Shown here: in pieces, positions 24,185 to 31,910 of the stretch
Position numbering within the stretch: the first letter of the stretch is position 1
Layout: every line of letters starts with the position of its first letter
Assembly: GCA_020637595.1 (NCBI GenBank)
Contig: JACKKE010000005.1
Location: 124,001 to 188,000 of the forward strand
Direction of reading: 5' to 3'
Origin: Rhodobacter sp.
Lineage (GTDB): Bacteria > Pseudomonadota > Alphaproteobacteria > Rhodobacterales > Rhodobacteraceae
Length of the DNA stretch: 64,000 bases
The notes under the pieces: model-generated
Databases searched by the model: none
Told to the model about the DNA's origin: nothing
The model's input: only the letters and a program-made list of their open reading frames with translations
Translations under genes and position numbers: made by a program

Positions 24185-25240
24185 ATGTCCTGCCGTTTCC
24201 CCAAGGCGTCCCTTGTGATGACCGCCGCTGCCCTGGCACTGGCTGGCTGCGCCGGTGCGCCGCAGGAGACCGCGACGATGATGCGCGGGGCCGATTTCGG
24301 ACCCGGATCGCCGATCGAGGTGGCGCCCGCGTCGCCGGATCGCCAGGTCGAGATCATCGCCCTGACCGCCCAGACTGTTGCCCTGTATGGTGGCGCGTCC
24401 GGGGCCGCGGCGGGGCAGGACTGGACCTATCGGCTGGGCGTCGGGGACGTGCTGCAGATCTTTGCCGTCGACGCGCCCGAACTGACGCTGGATGCGGGCT
24501 ATCAGGTGGCCGCAGACGGGGCGATCCAGGTGCCGTTCCTGGGCCGGGTGCCGGTCGCCGAACGCAGCGCCGACGAGGTCCGCGAGGATCTGACGGTGCG
24601 CCTGCGCCAGTATCTCAGCGCGCCGCAGGTCGATGTCCGCATCACCGGGTTCAACGCCCGCCATGTCGCCGTGGTGGGCGAGGTCGCCCGGCCCAGCCGG
24701 CAACCCCTGACCGACCGGCCGCTGACCGTGATCGACGCGATCAACGCCGCGGGTGGGTTCGGCGGCGATCCGGCACGCGCCGGTGTCGTGCTGATCCGCG
24801 ATGGCGTGGAAAGTGCGGTCGACGTGCAGGGTTTCCTGACCCGCGGTGCGCCGACCCCGGTGCTGCGCGATGGCGATGTCGTGCGTGTCGGCGGCCGGCT
24901 GCTGACGCGCGCCGTGCAGGCCGAAGAGGCCGCCGCCCATGTCCATGTCAACGGTGGCCGCAGCCAGGCGATTCCCCTCGACCGGGGGCCGGTCTCGGTG
25001 GCGCAGATCGCCGCCGGGCTGGCCTTGCGCCCGGGCAGCGACCTGTTCGTGCTGCGCGACGGGGCCGACCGGCTGCGCGCCTTCCGGCTGGCCGCGGCGG
25101 ATGCGGTCAACCCGGTGCTGGGCGGGCAGGTCTTTCTGCGTCCCGGAGACATGGTGACGGTCGATCCGATGCCCTCGATCGACCCGATCCTGCAAGTTGC
25201 CCATCTCACCCCGGCGCTGCGCGCCATGACTCACCGTTGA
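24185..25240 (+). CDS. Wza-type polysaccharide export lipoprotein
   Basis: A 351-residue outer-membrane export protein. The signal peptide ends in a lipobox LAGC with the lipidated Cys22 (from the ATG giving MSCRFPK; an earlier ATG overlaps the synthase gene and would bury the signal). The poly_export domain lies at about 75-160 (YRLGVGDVLQIFAVDAPELT), and SLBB-type repeats follow (HVAVVGEVARPSRQPL...TVIDAINAAGGFGG, then a second before the end). It is shorter than full Wza and lacks an obvious C-terminal barrel helix. It would give the polymer a way through the outer membrane and so completes the secretion line after the synthase. Confidence 0.85.
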   Translation: MSCRFPKASLVMTAAALALAGCAGAPQETATMMRGADFGPGSPIEVAPASPDRQVEIIALTAQTVALYGGASGAAAGQDWTYRLGVGDVLQIFAVDAPELTLDAGYQVAADGAIQVPFLGRVPVAERSADEVREDLTVRLRQYLSAPQVDVRITGFNARHVAVVGEVARPSRQPLTDRPLTVIDAINAAGGFGGDPARAGVVLIRDGVESAVDVQGFLTRGAPTPVLRDGDVVRVGGRLLTRAVQAEEAAAHVHVNGGRSQAIPLDRGPVSVAQIAAGLALRPGSDLFVLRDGADRLRAFRLAAADAVNPVLGGQVFLRPGDMVTVDPMPSIDPILQVAHLTPALRAMTHR

Positions 25241-25266
25241 CCTGCAAGCGAAAAGGAGATCCGGAT

Positions 25267-26433
25267 ATGAAAATCGCCGTTGCCGGTTTGGGATACGTCG
25301 GCCTTTCGAACGCGATCCTGCTCGCGCGTCAGAACGAGGTCACCGCCATCGACATCACGCCCGAGCGCGTGCAGGCCGTGAACGAGGGGCGCTCGCCCAT
25401 CGTCGATGCGGAATGCAGCGAATATCTGGCCAGCGGAACGCAGCGGCTGCGCGCCACGCTGGATCCCGACGAGGCCTATCGCGACGCCGAGGTCGTGATC
25501 ATCGCCACGCCGACCAACTATGACGCCGAAACCCACGCCTTCGACACCTCGTCGATCGAGGCGGTGATCGACACCGTGGTGCGGGTGAACCCGACGGCGG
25601 TGATGGTCATCAAGTCGACGGTGCCGGTGGGCTATACCAAGGCGCTGACCGAGCGGTTGGGCTGTGACCGGATCCTGTTCTCGCCCGAGTTCCTGCGCGA
25701 GGGCAAGGCGCTCTATGACAACCTGCATCCGTCGCGGATCGTCGTCGGCGAGGTCAGCGCGCGGGGGGCAAAGGTGGCGGGGCTGCTGAAAGCGGCGGCG
25801 CTGAAGGACGACGTCGAGGTTCTGCTGACCGACGCCACCGAGGCCGAGGCGATCAAGCTCTTCGCCAACACCTATCTGGCGATGCGGGTCGCGTTCTTCA
25901 ATGAACTCGACACCATCGCGATGGCCGGCGGGCTGGATGCGCGCGAGGTGATCGAGGGTCTGGCGATGGATCCGCAGGTCGGCAACCACTACAACAACCC
26001 GTCCTTTGGCTATGGAGGCTATTGCCTGCCCAAGGACTCCAAGCAGCTGCTGGCCAATTTCGCCAGTGTTCCGCAGGAGCTGATGGGCGCGATCGTCGAC
26101 GCCAACGACGCGCGCAAGCAGTTCCTGGCCGACACCATCGCCGCCCGCATCCCGCGCAAGGTGGGTGTCTATCGGCTGGTGATGAAGCAGGGGTCGGACA
26201 ATTTCCGCGAGAGCGCGGTGCAGGACATCATGCGCCGCCTGTCGGCCAAGGGGGTCGAGATGATCGTTTACGAACCCTCGTGGGCCGGCGAGACTTTTGC
26301 CGGCCAGCCGGTCGAACGGGATCTGTCGCGGTTCCGCGACACCGCCGACCTGATCCTTGCCAATCGCCTGACCCCGGACCTCGCCTGTGTCGAGGACAAG
26401 GTTTTCACCCGCGATCTGTTCGGAGCGAACTGA
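25267..26433 (+). CDS. ugd: UDP-glucose 6-dehydrogenase
   Basis: A 388-residue enzyme nearly colinear with E. coli Ugd, oxidising UDP-glucose to UDP-glucuronate with two NAD. The NAD loop GLGYVGLS, Asp29, the KSTVPVGYT and FSPEFLREGKALYDNLHPSRI segments, Lys197, and the catalytic Cys253 in FGYGGYCLPKDSKQL are all intact. A GGAG-like site precedes the ATG. Its stop overlaps a following ATG by one base, though the next gene probably starts further on. In this operon it supplies an acidic sugar for the polymer. Confidence 0.93.
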   Translation: MKIAVAGLGYVGLSNAILLARQNEVTAIDITPERVQAVNEGRSPIVDAECSEYLASGTQRLRATLDPDEAYRDAEVVIIATPTNYDAETHAFDTSSIEAVIDTVVRVNPTAVMVIKSTVPVGYTKALTERLGCDRILFSPEFLREGKALYDNLHPSRIVVGEVSARGAKVAGLLKAAALKDDVEVLLTDATEAEAIKLFANTYLAMRVAFFNELDTIAMAGGLDAREVIEGLAMDPQVGNHYNNPSFGYGGYCLPKDSKQLLANFASVPQELMGAIVDANDARKQFLADTIAARIPRKVGVYRLVMKQGSDNFRESAVQDIMRRLSAKGVEMIVYEPSWAGETFAGQPVERDLSRFRDTADLILANRLTPDLACVEDKVFTRDLFGAN

Positions 26434-26498
26434 TGGGACAACGCCTCAACACCCCCGCCGCAACTGCACCCCGACCGCAAAAGGGCAGGAGAACCGGA

Positions 26499-27623
26499 AT
26501 GAAGATTGCTGTGATCGGACTGGGCGTCGTCGCCCTCAGTGATGCGCTGGCCCTGGCGCGGAACAACGATGTCGTGGTGACCGGCCCGGTGCCCGAGCGG
26601 GTCGACGCGATCAACGCGGGCCTCTATCCGCTGTCCGATCCCTCTGTGGCCGCCTATGTCGCCGCAAACGCCCTGTCGCTGCGCGCAACGCTGGATACCG
26701 CCGAGGCCCTCGACGGGGCCGAGGTGGTGATGATCTCGTCGCCGCTGTCGCTGGACCCGGCGACCGGTGCCTATCGCACGGTCGAACTGGAATCGCGGAT
26801 CGAGATGGCCTATCGCCTCTGCCCGGGTGTGCCGATCGTGATCCGGTCGGCGGTGCCGATCGGTTTTACCCAACGCCTGCGCGAGTCGCTGGGCGCGCGT
26901 TCGATCCTGTGCGCGCCCGAATTCACGCGCGAGGCGCAGTCGCTGGAAGACGCGCTGAACCCGCGCTTCATCATCGTCGGGGACCGCGGCCCGCTGGGCT
27001 CGAAGGTCAGCGCAGTGCTGCTGGGCGCGGCGCAGCGGCCGGGGGTTCCGGTCAAGCTGATGGGCGCGGCCGAGGCCGAGGCGGTCAAGCATTTCTCGCA
27101 GGCCTATCTGGCGGCGCGCGTGGCCTATTTCAACGAACTCGACAGCTATGCGCTGGCCAAGGGGCTGAACGCCCGGCAGGTGATCGACGGCGTCTGCCTG
27201 GACCCGCGGATCGGTGCGTATGCCAACAACCCGTGCTTTGGCTACGGGGGGCACCGTCTGCCGCGCAGCGCACAGCTGCTGTCCGAGAGCTTTGGCGGGG
27301 TGCCGGCGCATGTCGTGCCGACAGTGGCGCGCGCGAACGATACGCGGATCTCGCTGCTGGCGTCGAAGGTGCTGGAACGCGCGCCGCAGCGGATCGGCGT
27401 CTATCATCCGGGCGCGGTGACCGCGGACTCGGATCCGCTGCTGGCGCTGCGCGACCGGCTGGTCGCCGCCGGGGCCGAGGTGGACCTGTTCACCGGCCAG
27501 GACGGTGACGATTTCGCGCGGTTCAAGGACGAGCACGATCTGGTCGTCGCCCAGCGCCTGACGCCCGAGCTGCGCGACATCCGCGGCAAGGTGTTCAGCC
27601 GTGATCTCTACGCCTCGGCCTGA
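26499..27623 (+). CDS. Ugd paralogue without catalytic residues (pseudoenzyme)
   Basis: A 374-residue protein alignable without gaps to the preceding Ugd for the first 260 residues. The third Gly of the NAD loop is Ala12 (GLGVVALS), the ribose-binding Asp29 is Gly, and the catalytic motif GYGGYCLPKD has become GYGGHRLPRS, so Cys253 is Arg and Lys256/Asp257 are Arg/Ser. It keeps the dimer-forming helices (YLAARVAYFNELDSYALAKG). It can hardly oxidise UDP-glucose and is more likely a regulatory or structural partner of Ugd. The ATG with AGGAG at 26487-26491 was chosen. The end overlaps a convergent gene by 16 bases. Confidence 0.88.
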   Translation: MKIAVIGLGVVALSDALALARNNDVVVTGPVPERVDAINAGLYPLSDPSVAAYVAANALSLRATLDTAEALDGAEVVMISSPLSLDPATGAYRTVELESRIEMAYRLCPGVPIVIRSAVPIGFTQRLRESLGARSILCAPEFTREAQSLEDALNPRFIIVGDRGPLGSKVSAVLLGAAQRPGVPVKLMGAAEAEAVKHFSQAYLAARVAYFNELDSYALAKGLNARQVIDGVCLDPRIGAYANNPCFGYGGHRLPRSAQLLSESFGGVPAHVVPTVARANDTRISLLASKVLERAPQRIGVYHPGAVTADSDPLLALRDRLVAAGAEVDLFTGQDGDDFARFKDEHDLVVAQRLTPELRDIRGKVFSRDLYASA

Positions 27624-28051
27624 CCGTCGGCAGGCAGGGGCTGTTCGGTCAACGGCAGCAGCCGCGAATCCTCCAGCGCCGCGCTGCGGTGTCCCAGCCC
27701 CGCCAGATAGGCGGGGTTTTCATTGAACGCCATGAAGGATTGCAGCGAGGACTGGCGCACCAGCATCGCGCAGTCCCAGCGTTCGGCCTCGGGGCCGATC
27801 AGGAACGGCCCGCCCTTGCCCAGAAACAGCAATTCGCCGCCGCTTTCGGTCAGGAAGGGCAGCGTATGGGCGATGTAACGGTCAAAGGCCTCGGCCCCGG
27901 TGATCGGGGCGCGCGGTGCAAGCTCGGGGAAGGCGGCATAATCGGCGGTCTCGCGAAACCGCAGCAGGTTCAGCATTACCAGCGGCCCTTGCGGGTTGCG
28001 CAGGAACAGGTCGCGCCCGGCCGCCATCGTCGGTTCCAGATAGGGGGTCAT
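27608..28051 (-). CDS. DUF1330-type small protein
   Basis: A 147-residue protein of the DUF1330 ferredoxin-like fold: LVMLNLLRFRE near 25-35, a YIAHTLPFL helix and a FMAFNENPAYLAG segment near 105-117. Members are dimeric alpha/beta-barrel proteins of unknown activity. A clear AAGGAGAT site precedes the ATG. The start overlaps the stop of the DUF2239 gene by four bases (ATGA), so the two are one operon read away from the palindromic operator upstream. Confidence 0.78.
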   Translation of the reverse strand: MTPYLEPTMAAGRDLFLRNPQGPLVMLNLLRFRETADYAAFPELAPRAPITGAEAFDRYIAHTLPFLTESGGELLFLGKGGPFLIGPEAERWDCAMLVRQSSLQSFMAFNENPAYLAGLGHRSAALEDSRLLPLTEQPLPADGQAEA

Positions 28052-28575
28052 TCCAGATCTCCTTGTGCCATGTTGAAGGCGTGGGCGCGTAGCCCCTCGG
28101 GCCAGCCGGCCATCCGGGCCGCGAACCCTTCCAGATCGCCCGCGAACAGCGCCCGGGTGGCGTCCTCGTATCCCGGAAGATCGCCGGCCAGCGCGTGGAT
28201 CAGCCGATACGCGGCCTCGCGCGCGGCGCGTTGGGCGGTGCGGCCGCCGTCGGCTTTGCGCGCCTCGTCCACCAGCCGGCGCAGCGCCGCCGAGGCCCCG
28301 CCGGGCTGCTGCGCCAGCCAGTCCCAGTGGCGTTGCAGCAAGGTCACTTCGCGCGGGATGACGCCCAGTTTGGGCCGACCGCGGCGTTTCGGGGGCTCGG
28401 CTGCGCCGGTCCAGTCGCGTGGATCCAGGTCGATGATCCGTCCCGTCGCGTCGTCGAAGACCAGCACCCCGTCGCCCGCTGCCAGCGCCAGCGGCGCGAC
28501 CTGCGCCAGCGGTCCCTGCGCGATCAGGGTGTGGCGTTGAAACGCGGTGCAGCGGGTCTCGGGTGTGGCGGTCAT
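28048..28575 (-). CDS. DUF2239 family protein
   Basis: A 175-residue protein recognisable as DUF2239: a beta-rich front (CTAFQRHTLIAQGPLAQVAP, LVFDDATGRIIDLDPR), a basic RRGRPKLGVIPREVTLL stretch in the middle, and a helical end with QPGGASAALRRLVDEARK. The RxGRPKLG motif recalls AT-hook-like DNA contacts. Function is unknown. It is first in the two-gene operon with DUF1330, starting at an ATG after AAAGGAG, and it faces a GIY-YIG gene across a palindrome. Confidence 0.78.
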   Translation of the reverse strand: MTATPETRCTAFQRHTLIAQGPLAQVAPLALAAGDGVLVFDDATGRIIDLDPRDWTGAAEPPKRRGRPKLGVIPREVTLLQRHWDWLAQQPGGASAALRRLVDEARKADGGRTAQRAAREAAYRLIHALAGDLPGYEDATRALFAGDLEGFAARMAGWPEGLRAHAFNMAQGDLE

Positions 28576-28620
28576 GGCGGTCTCCTTTGCGGGCCTTGAA
28601 CCCTGTTTCGCGGCGCGAGT

Positions 28621-28642
28621 CAATATTATCCGGGTAATATTG
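28621..28642. promoter_or_regulatory. Palindromic operator CAATATTA-N6-TAATATTG
   Basis: An AT-rich perfect 8+8 palindrome (inner sequence ATTATCCGGGTAAT) lies in the 118-base space between the divergent DUF2239-DUF1330 operon and the GIY-YIG gene, in a strongly G+C-rich genome. Its symmetry and position fit a homodimeric repressor covering both promoters. No regulator gene is next to it. Confidence 0.65.
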
Positions 28643-28693
28643 TGTTGGCGCGGCGGACTTGCTATGAAAGGCGCAGCAACCGGAGTCCCCGCC

Positions 28694-29029
28694 ATGAATC
28701 GCACCGACCGCAAATCCGCCCTGTCCGCCTATCGCGAGCGCAAGCCGCAGGTCGGCGTTTATCGGTTGAGCTGCGCGGCCAGCGGGCAGGTCTGGGTCGG
28801 TGCGACGCCCACGCTGGACACGATCCAGAACCGCTTTCGCTTTACCCTGACGCAGGGCCGTCACCCCAACGCCGGCCTGCAGCAGGCCGCGCGCGACCAC
28901 GGGGCCGAGGCGATCACCTTCGAGGTGCTGGAACGGCTGGACGACGACACGCCTGCCGTCTCGCGCGACCGCATCCTCAAGGAACGGCTGGCGGACTGGC
29001 TGCAGCGGCTGGGCGCGACCCCGATCTAG
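28694..29029 (+). CDS. GIY-YIG domain small protein
   Basis: A 111-residue protein with a single GIY-YIG-like module. The two short strands read VGVYRLSC and VWVGATPTL, so the YIG element is WVG, and the following helix has Arg (IQNRFRFTLTQG) as in active members. The C-terminal Glu of the classical fold may be in ITFEVLERL. It belongs to a group found as singletons in Rhodobacterales. Nuclease activity is possible but unproven. It is transcribed away from the DUF2239 operon and likely shares the palindrome at 28621-28642. Confidence 0.7.
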   Translation: MNRTDRKSALSAYRERKPQVGVYRLSCAASGQVWVGATPTLDTIQNRFRFTLTQGRHPNAGLQQAARDHGAEAITFEVLERLDDDTPAVSRDRILKERLADWLQRLGATPI

Positions 29030-29082
29030 GGCTTAACCATCGCGGACCTGCGCGCTAGGCTGCGCGAAAACGGGGACGCGGG

Positions 29083-30210
29083 ATGGATCAGGTCGATCTG
29101 GTGGTGATCGGGGCAGGGGTCGTCGGGCTGGCGATTGCCCGCGCGGCGGCGCTGCGCGGCGCCGAGGTGATGGTGATTGAGGCCCATGACATGCCGGGGA
29201 TGGAGACCTCGTCGCGCAACAGCGAGGTGATCCATGCCGGGATCTATTACACCCCGGGCAGCCTGAAGGCGCGGCTTTGCGTCGAGGGACGGCGCAGGCT
29301 GTATGCCTATTGTGTGGCGCGGGACGTGGCGCATCGGCGGACGGGCAAGCTGATCGTCGCGACCAGCCCCGAGGAAGACGCGCGGCTGGACGCGATCGCC
29401 GCGAAGGCGGCGGCGAACGGGCTGACCGGAGGGGATGCGCTGGTGCGGCTGACCGGCGAGCAGGCGCGGGCGTTGGAGCCGGACCTCGCCTGCACCTCGG
29501 CGCTGGTGTCGCCGTCGACCGGGATCGTCGACAGCCACGCCTATATGCAGGCGCTGCAGGGCGATGCCGAGAACGCGGGCGCGGTGATGGCTTTCGGCAC
29601 CACGGTCGAGGCGCTGCGCCCCGGGCTGCCACATGTGCTGAGTGGCCACAGCCAGGGCGAGGGGTTCGAGCTGGCGGCGCGGCGGGTGATCGTCGCAGCG
29701 GGGCTGCACTCGGCGGGGCTGGCGCGGGGGGCGGGGCTGCCGGCGCCTGCGGATTACTGGCTGAAGGGCAGCTATTTCGTGCTGGACCGGCGCGGGCCGT
29801 TCCGCCACCTGATCTATCCGGTGCCGGTCGGCGGCGGGCTGGGCGTGCATGTGACGCTGGACATGGCCGGCGGCACGCGCTTTGGCCCCGATACCCAGCC
29901 GGTCGAGGGGCTGGATTACACGGTCGATCCCGCCCGGGCACCCGCGTTCGAGGCCGCGATCCGCCGCTATTGGCCGGGCCTGCCCGAAGGGGCGCTGGTG
30001 CCCGGCTATTCCGGCATCCGGCCAAAGCTGCGCACCCCCGAAGGGGTGGAGTCCGATTTCACCATCCACGGCCCGGCGCAGACCGGGGCCGAGGGGCTGG
30101 TGGTGCTGCACGGGATCGAAAGCCCGGGCCTGACCGCCAGCCTGGCCCTGGCCAGCGCCGCCTGCGACGCTCTGGGATTGCCCGTATCCGAGGACGAGAC
30201 ATGCGCCTGA
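29083..30210 (+). CDS. FAD-dependent oxidoreductase, L-2-hydroxyglutarate oxidase-like
   Basis: A 375-residue DAO-fold flavoenzyme. The dinucleotide loop is VVIGAGVVGLAIARAAA (residues 7-23), followed by SSRNSEVIHAGIYYTPGSLKARLC, the motif typical of LhgO/L2HGDH-type 2-hydroxyacid oxidases. HGIESPGLTASLALA near the end closes the FAD site. It probably oxidises an L-2-hydroxy acid to the 2-keto acid. It overlaps the following enolase-superfamily gene by ten bases, so the pair may belong to one sugar-acid or hydroxyacid breakdown route. Confidence 0.82.
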   Translation: MDQVDLVVIGAGVVGLAIARAAALRGAEVMVIEAHDMPGMETSSRNSEVIHAGIYYTPGSLKARLCVEGRRRLYAYCVARDVAHRRTGKLIVATSPEEDARLDAIAAKAAANGLTGGDALVRLTGEQARALEPDLACTSALVSPSTGIVDSHAYMQALQGDAENAGAVMAFGTTVEALRPGLPHVLSGHSQGEGFELAARRVIVAAGLHSAGLARGAGLPAPADYWLKGSYFVLDRRGPFRHLIYPVPVGGGLGVHVTLDMAGGTRFGPDTQPVEGLDYTVDPARAPAFEAAIRRYWPGLPEGALVPGYSGIRPKLRTPEGVESDFTIHGPAQTGAEGLVVLHGIESPGLTASLALASAACDALGLPVSEDETCA

Positions 30211-31358
30211 CCCGGCTTGAAACCTTTGCCAATGAATTCGTCTGCTTCGTCAAGGCGACCGCCGAGGATGGCGCGGTCGGCTGGGGGCAGACCTCGACCT
30301 ATAACGCCGATATCACGGCGACGGTGTTTCACCGCCAGATCGCGCCCTGGGCGCTGGGCCAGCCCTGCGGTGATATCGCGGCGCTGGTCGAGCGGATCGA
30401 GCGGGCCGAGCACAAATACCCCGGCAGCTATCGCAACCGCGCCCTGGCGGGGCTGGATACGGCGTTGTGGGACATGGCGGGGCGGCGGGCCGGGCTGCCG
30501 GTGGCGGCGCTGATCGGCGGCAGTGCCGGCCCGGTTCGGGCCTATGCCAGCTCGATGCGCCGCGACATCACGCCCGAGGATGAGGCCGAGCGGCTGAAGC
30601 GGATCTGCGGCGAGCAGGGGTTCACCGCCGCCAAGTTCCGCATCGGCGCCGAGATGGGCCGCGACCGTGACCAGTGGCCCGGGCGCACCGAGGCGATCAT
30701 TCCGGTGGTGACGGCGGCGCTCAAAGGGATCGACACGCTGGTTGATGCGAACTCGGGCTTTTTGGTCGAGCGGGCGATTGACGTGGGGCGGATGCTGCAG
30801 GACCACGGCGTCGGCCATTACGAGGAACCGGTGCCCTGGTGGGATCTGGAAGCGACGCAGGCGGTCAGCGATGCGCTGGAGATCGACGTGACCGGCGGCG
30901 AGCAGGATGTCGACCTGCAAACCTGGCGACGGATGATCGGCATGCGCGCGGTCGATGTGATCCAGCCGGACGTGATGTATCTGGGGGGGCTGACGAAAAC
31001 CCTGACCGTGGCGCGCTGGGCGGCCGAGGCCGGGTTGCCCTGCACGCCGCATGCGGCGAATCTGGGGCTGGTCACGCCCTGCACGATGCACTTGCTGCGC
31101 GGCTTGCCGAATGCCGGGAAATACCTGGAATTCTCGATCGAGGGGGCGGACTATTACCCGTGGCAGCAGGGGCTGTTTCTGGGCGATCCCTTTGCCGTCA
31201 CGGACGGGCATTTGCAGGTCACCGAGGCGCCCGGCTGGGGTGTCGAGGTCAACCCCGACTGGCTGGCGCAAGCCTCCTGTCGCAGCAGCGCGCTGGGCGA
31301 TGACAGCGCCAGCGATTACGCGCGGCTTTACGGGGCGGTGATGGAGCAGGGCCTCTGA
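30201..31358 (+). CDS. Mandelate racemase/muconate lactonizing enzyme family
   Basis: A 385-residue enolase-superfamily protein. It has the lid domain (residues 1-125) and barrel with a Lys at the end of the second strand (AAKFRIG), metal ligands Asp in LVDANSGF, Glu in YEEPVPWW and Glu in TGGEQDVD, and a His in TPHAANLGL. This is the set found in sugar-acid dehydratases and racemases. The substrate is unknown. It is translated from inside the end of the flavin oxidase gene. A 142-base gap follows before yajC. Confidence 0.85.
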   Translation: MRLTRLETFANEFVCFVKATAEDGAVGWGQTSTYNADITATVFHRQIAPWALGQPCGDIAALVERIERAEHKYPGSYRNRALAGLDTALWDMAGRRAGLPVAALIGGSAGPVRAYASSMRRDITPEDEAERLKRICGEQGFTAAKFRIGAEMGRDRDQWPGRTEAIIPVVTAALKGIDTLVDANSGFLVERAIDVGRMLQDHGVGHYEEPVPWWDLEATQAVSDALEIDVTGGEQDVDLQTWRRMIGMRAVDVIQPDVMYLGGLTKTLTVARWAAEAGLPCTPHAANLGLVTPCTMHLLRGLPNAGKYLEFSIEGADYYPWQQGLFLGDPFAVTDGHLQVTEAPGWGVEVNPDWLAQASCRSSALGDDSASDYARLYGAVMEQGL

Positions 31359-31500
31359 CCGCCAGTGCGGTGGTTTTTTCGCCTGTCGAATGACGAATTC
31401 GTGCGTCCCGGTCTCGCTTGAACTCGCACCGGCCCCCATATAGGGTGCGCGCCAATTCTGCCGGGGGTTCCTGGCGGATGCCCGACACCAGAGGAAACCG

Positions 31501-31836
31501 ATGTTCATCACCCCCGCCTATGCACAGGCTGCCGGCGCTGCCGGCGGCAGCGCCGCCCTGATCCAGAACCTGATCCCGTTCGTCCTGATCTTCGGGATCA
31601 TGTGGTTCCTGCTGATCCGCCCGCAGCAGAAGAAGATGAAGGAACATCGCTCGATGGTCGACAATCTGCGCCGCGGTGACCAGATCGTGACCGCCGGCGG
31701 CATCATCGGCAAGGTGTCGAAGGTCAAGGAAGACGGCGAGATCGAGGTCGAGATCGCCGACGGGATCAAGGTCCGCGTCGTGCGCGCGACCATCACCAAC
31801 GTCCTGTCCAAGACCGAGCCGGCTTCGGCCGAGTGA
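31501..31836 (+). CDS. yajC: Sec translocon accessory protein YajC
   Basis: A 111-residue inner-membrane protein with one N-terminal membrane helix (about 20-42, LIPFVLIFGIMWFLLIRPQ) and the family's RPQQKKMKEH and LRRGDQIVTAGGIIGKV motifs. YajC associates with SecDF and the SecYEG channel. The yajC-secD-secF order is the usual one. Between it and secD a strong GCCCCCC/GGGGGGC hairpin (31848-31865) without T-run may trim or slow the transcript. Confidence 0.95.
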   Translation: MFITPAYAQAAGAAGGSAALIQNLIPFVLIFGIMWFLLIRPQQKKMKEHRSMVDNLRRGDQIVTAGGIIGKVSKVKEDGEIEVEIADGIKVRVVRATITNVLSKTEPASAE

Positions 31837-31910
31837 TCCGCGCGGCGGCCCCCCGCGCGGGGGGCGCCGTTCCGGTCCGCCAGCCGGACGCCCCCTGACA
31901 AGGCCCTCTC

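Noticed and set aside
31418..31444. A sigma-70-like promoter (TTGAAC ... TATAGG) before yajC
   Set aside because: The spacing is only 15 bases and the hexamers are imperfect, so it is not supported well enough to list.
31846..31866. Rho-independent terminator between yajC and secD
   Set aside because: The stem is strong but no T-run follows, and yajC-secD are normally cotranscribed.
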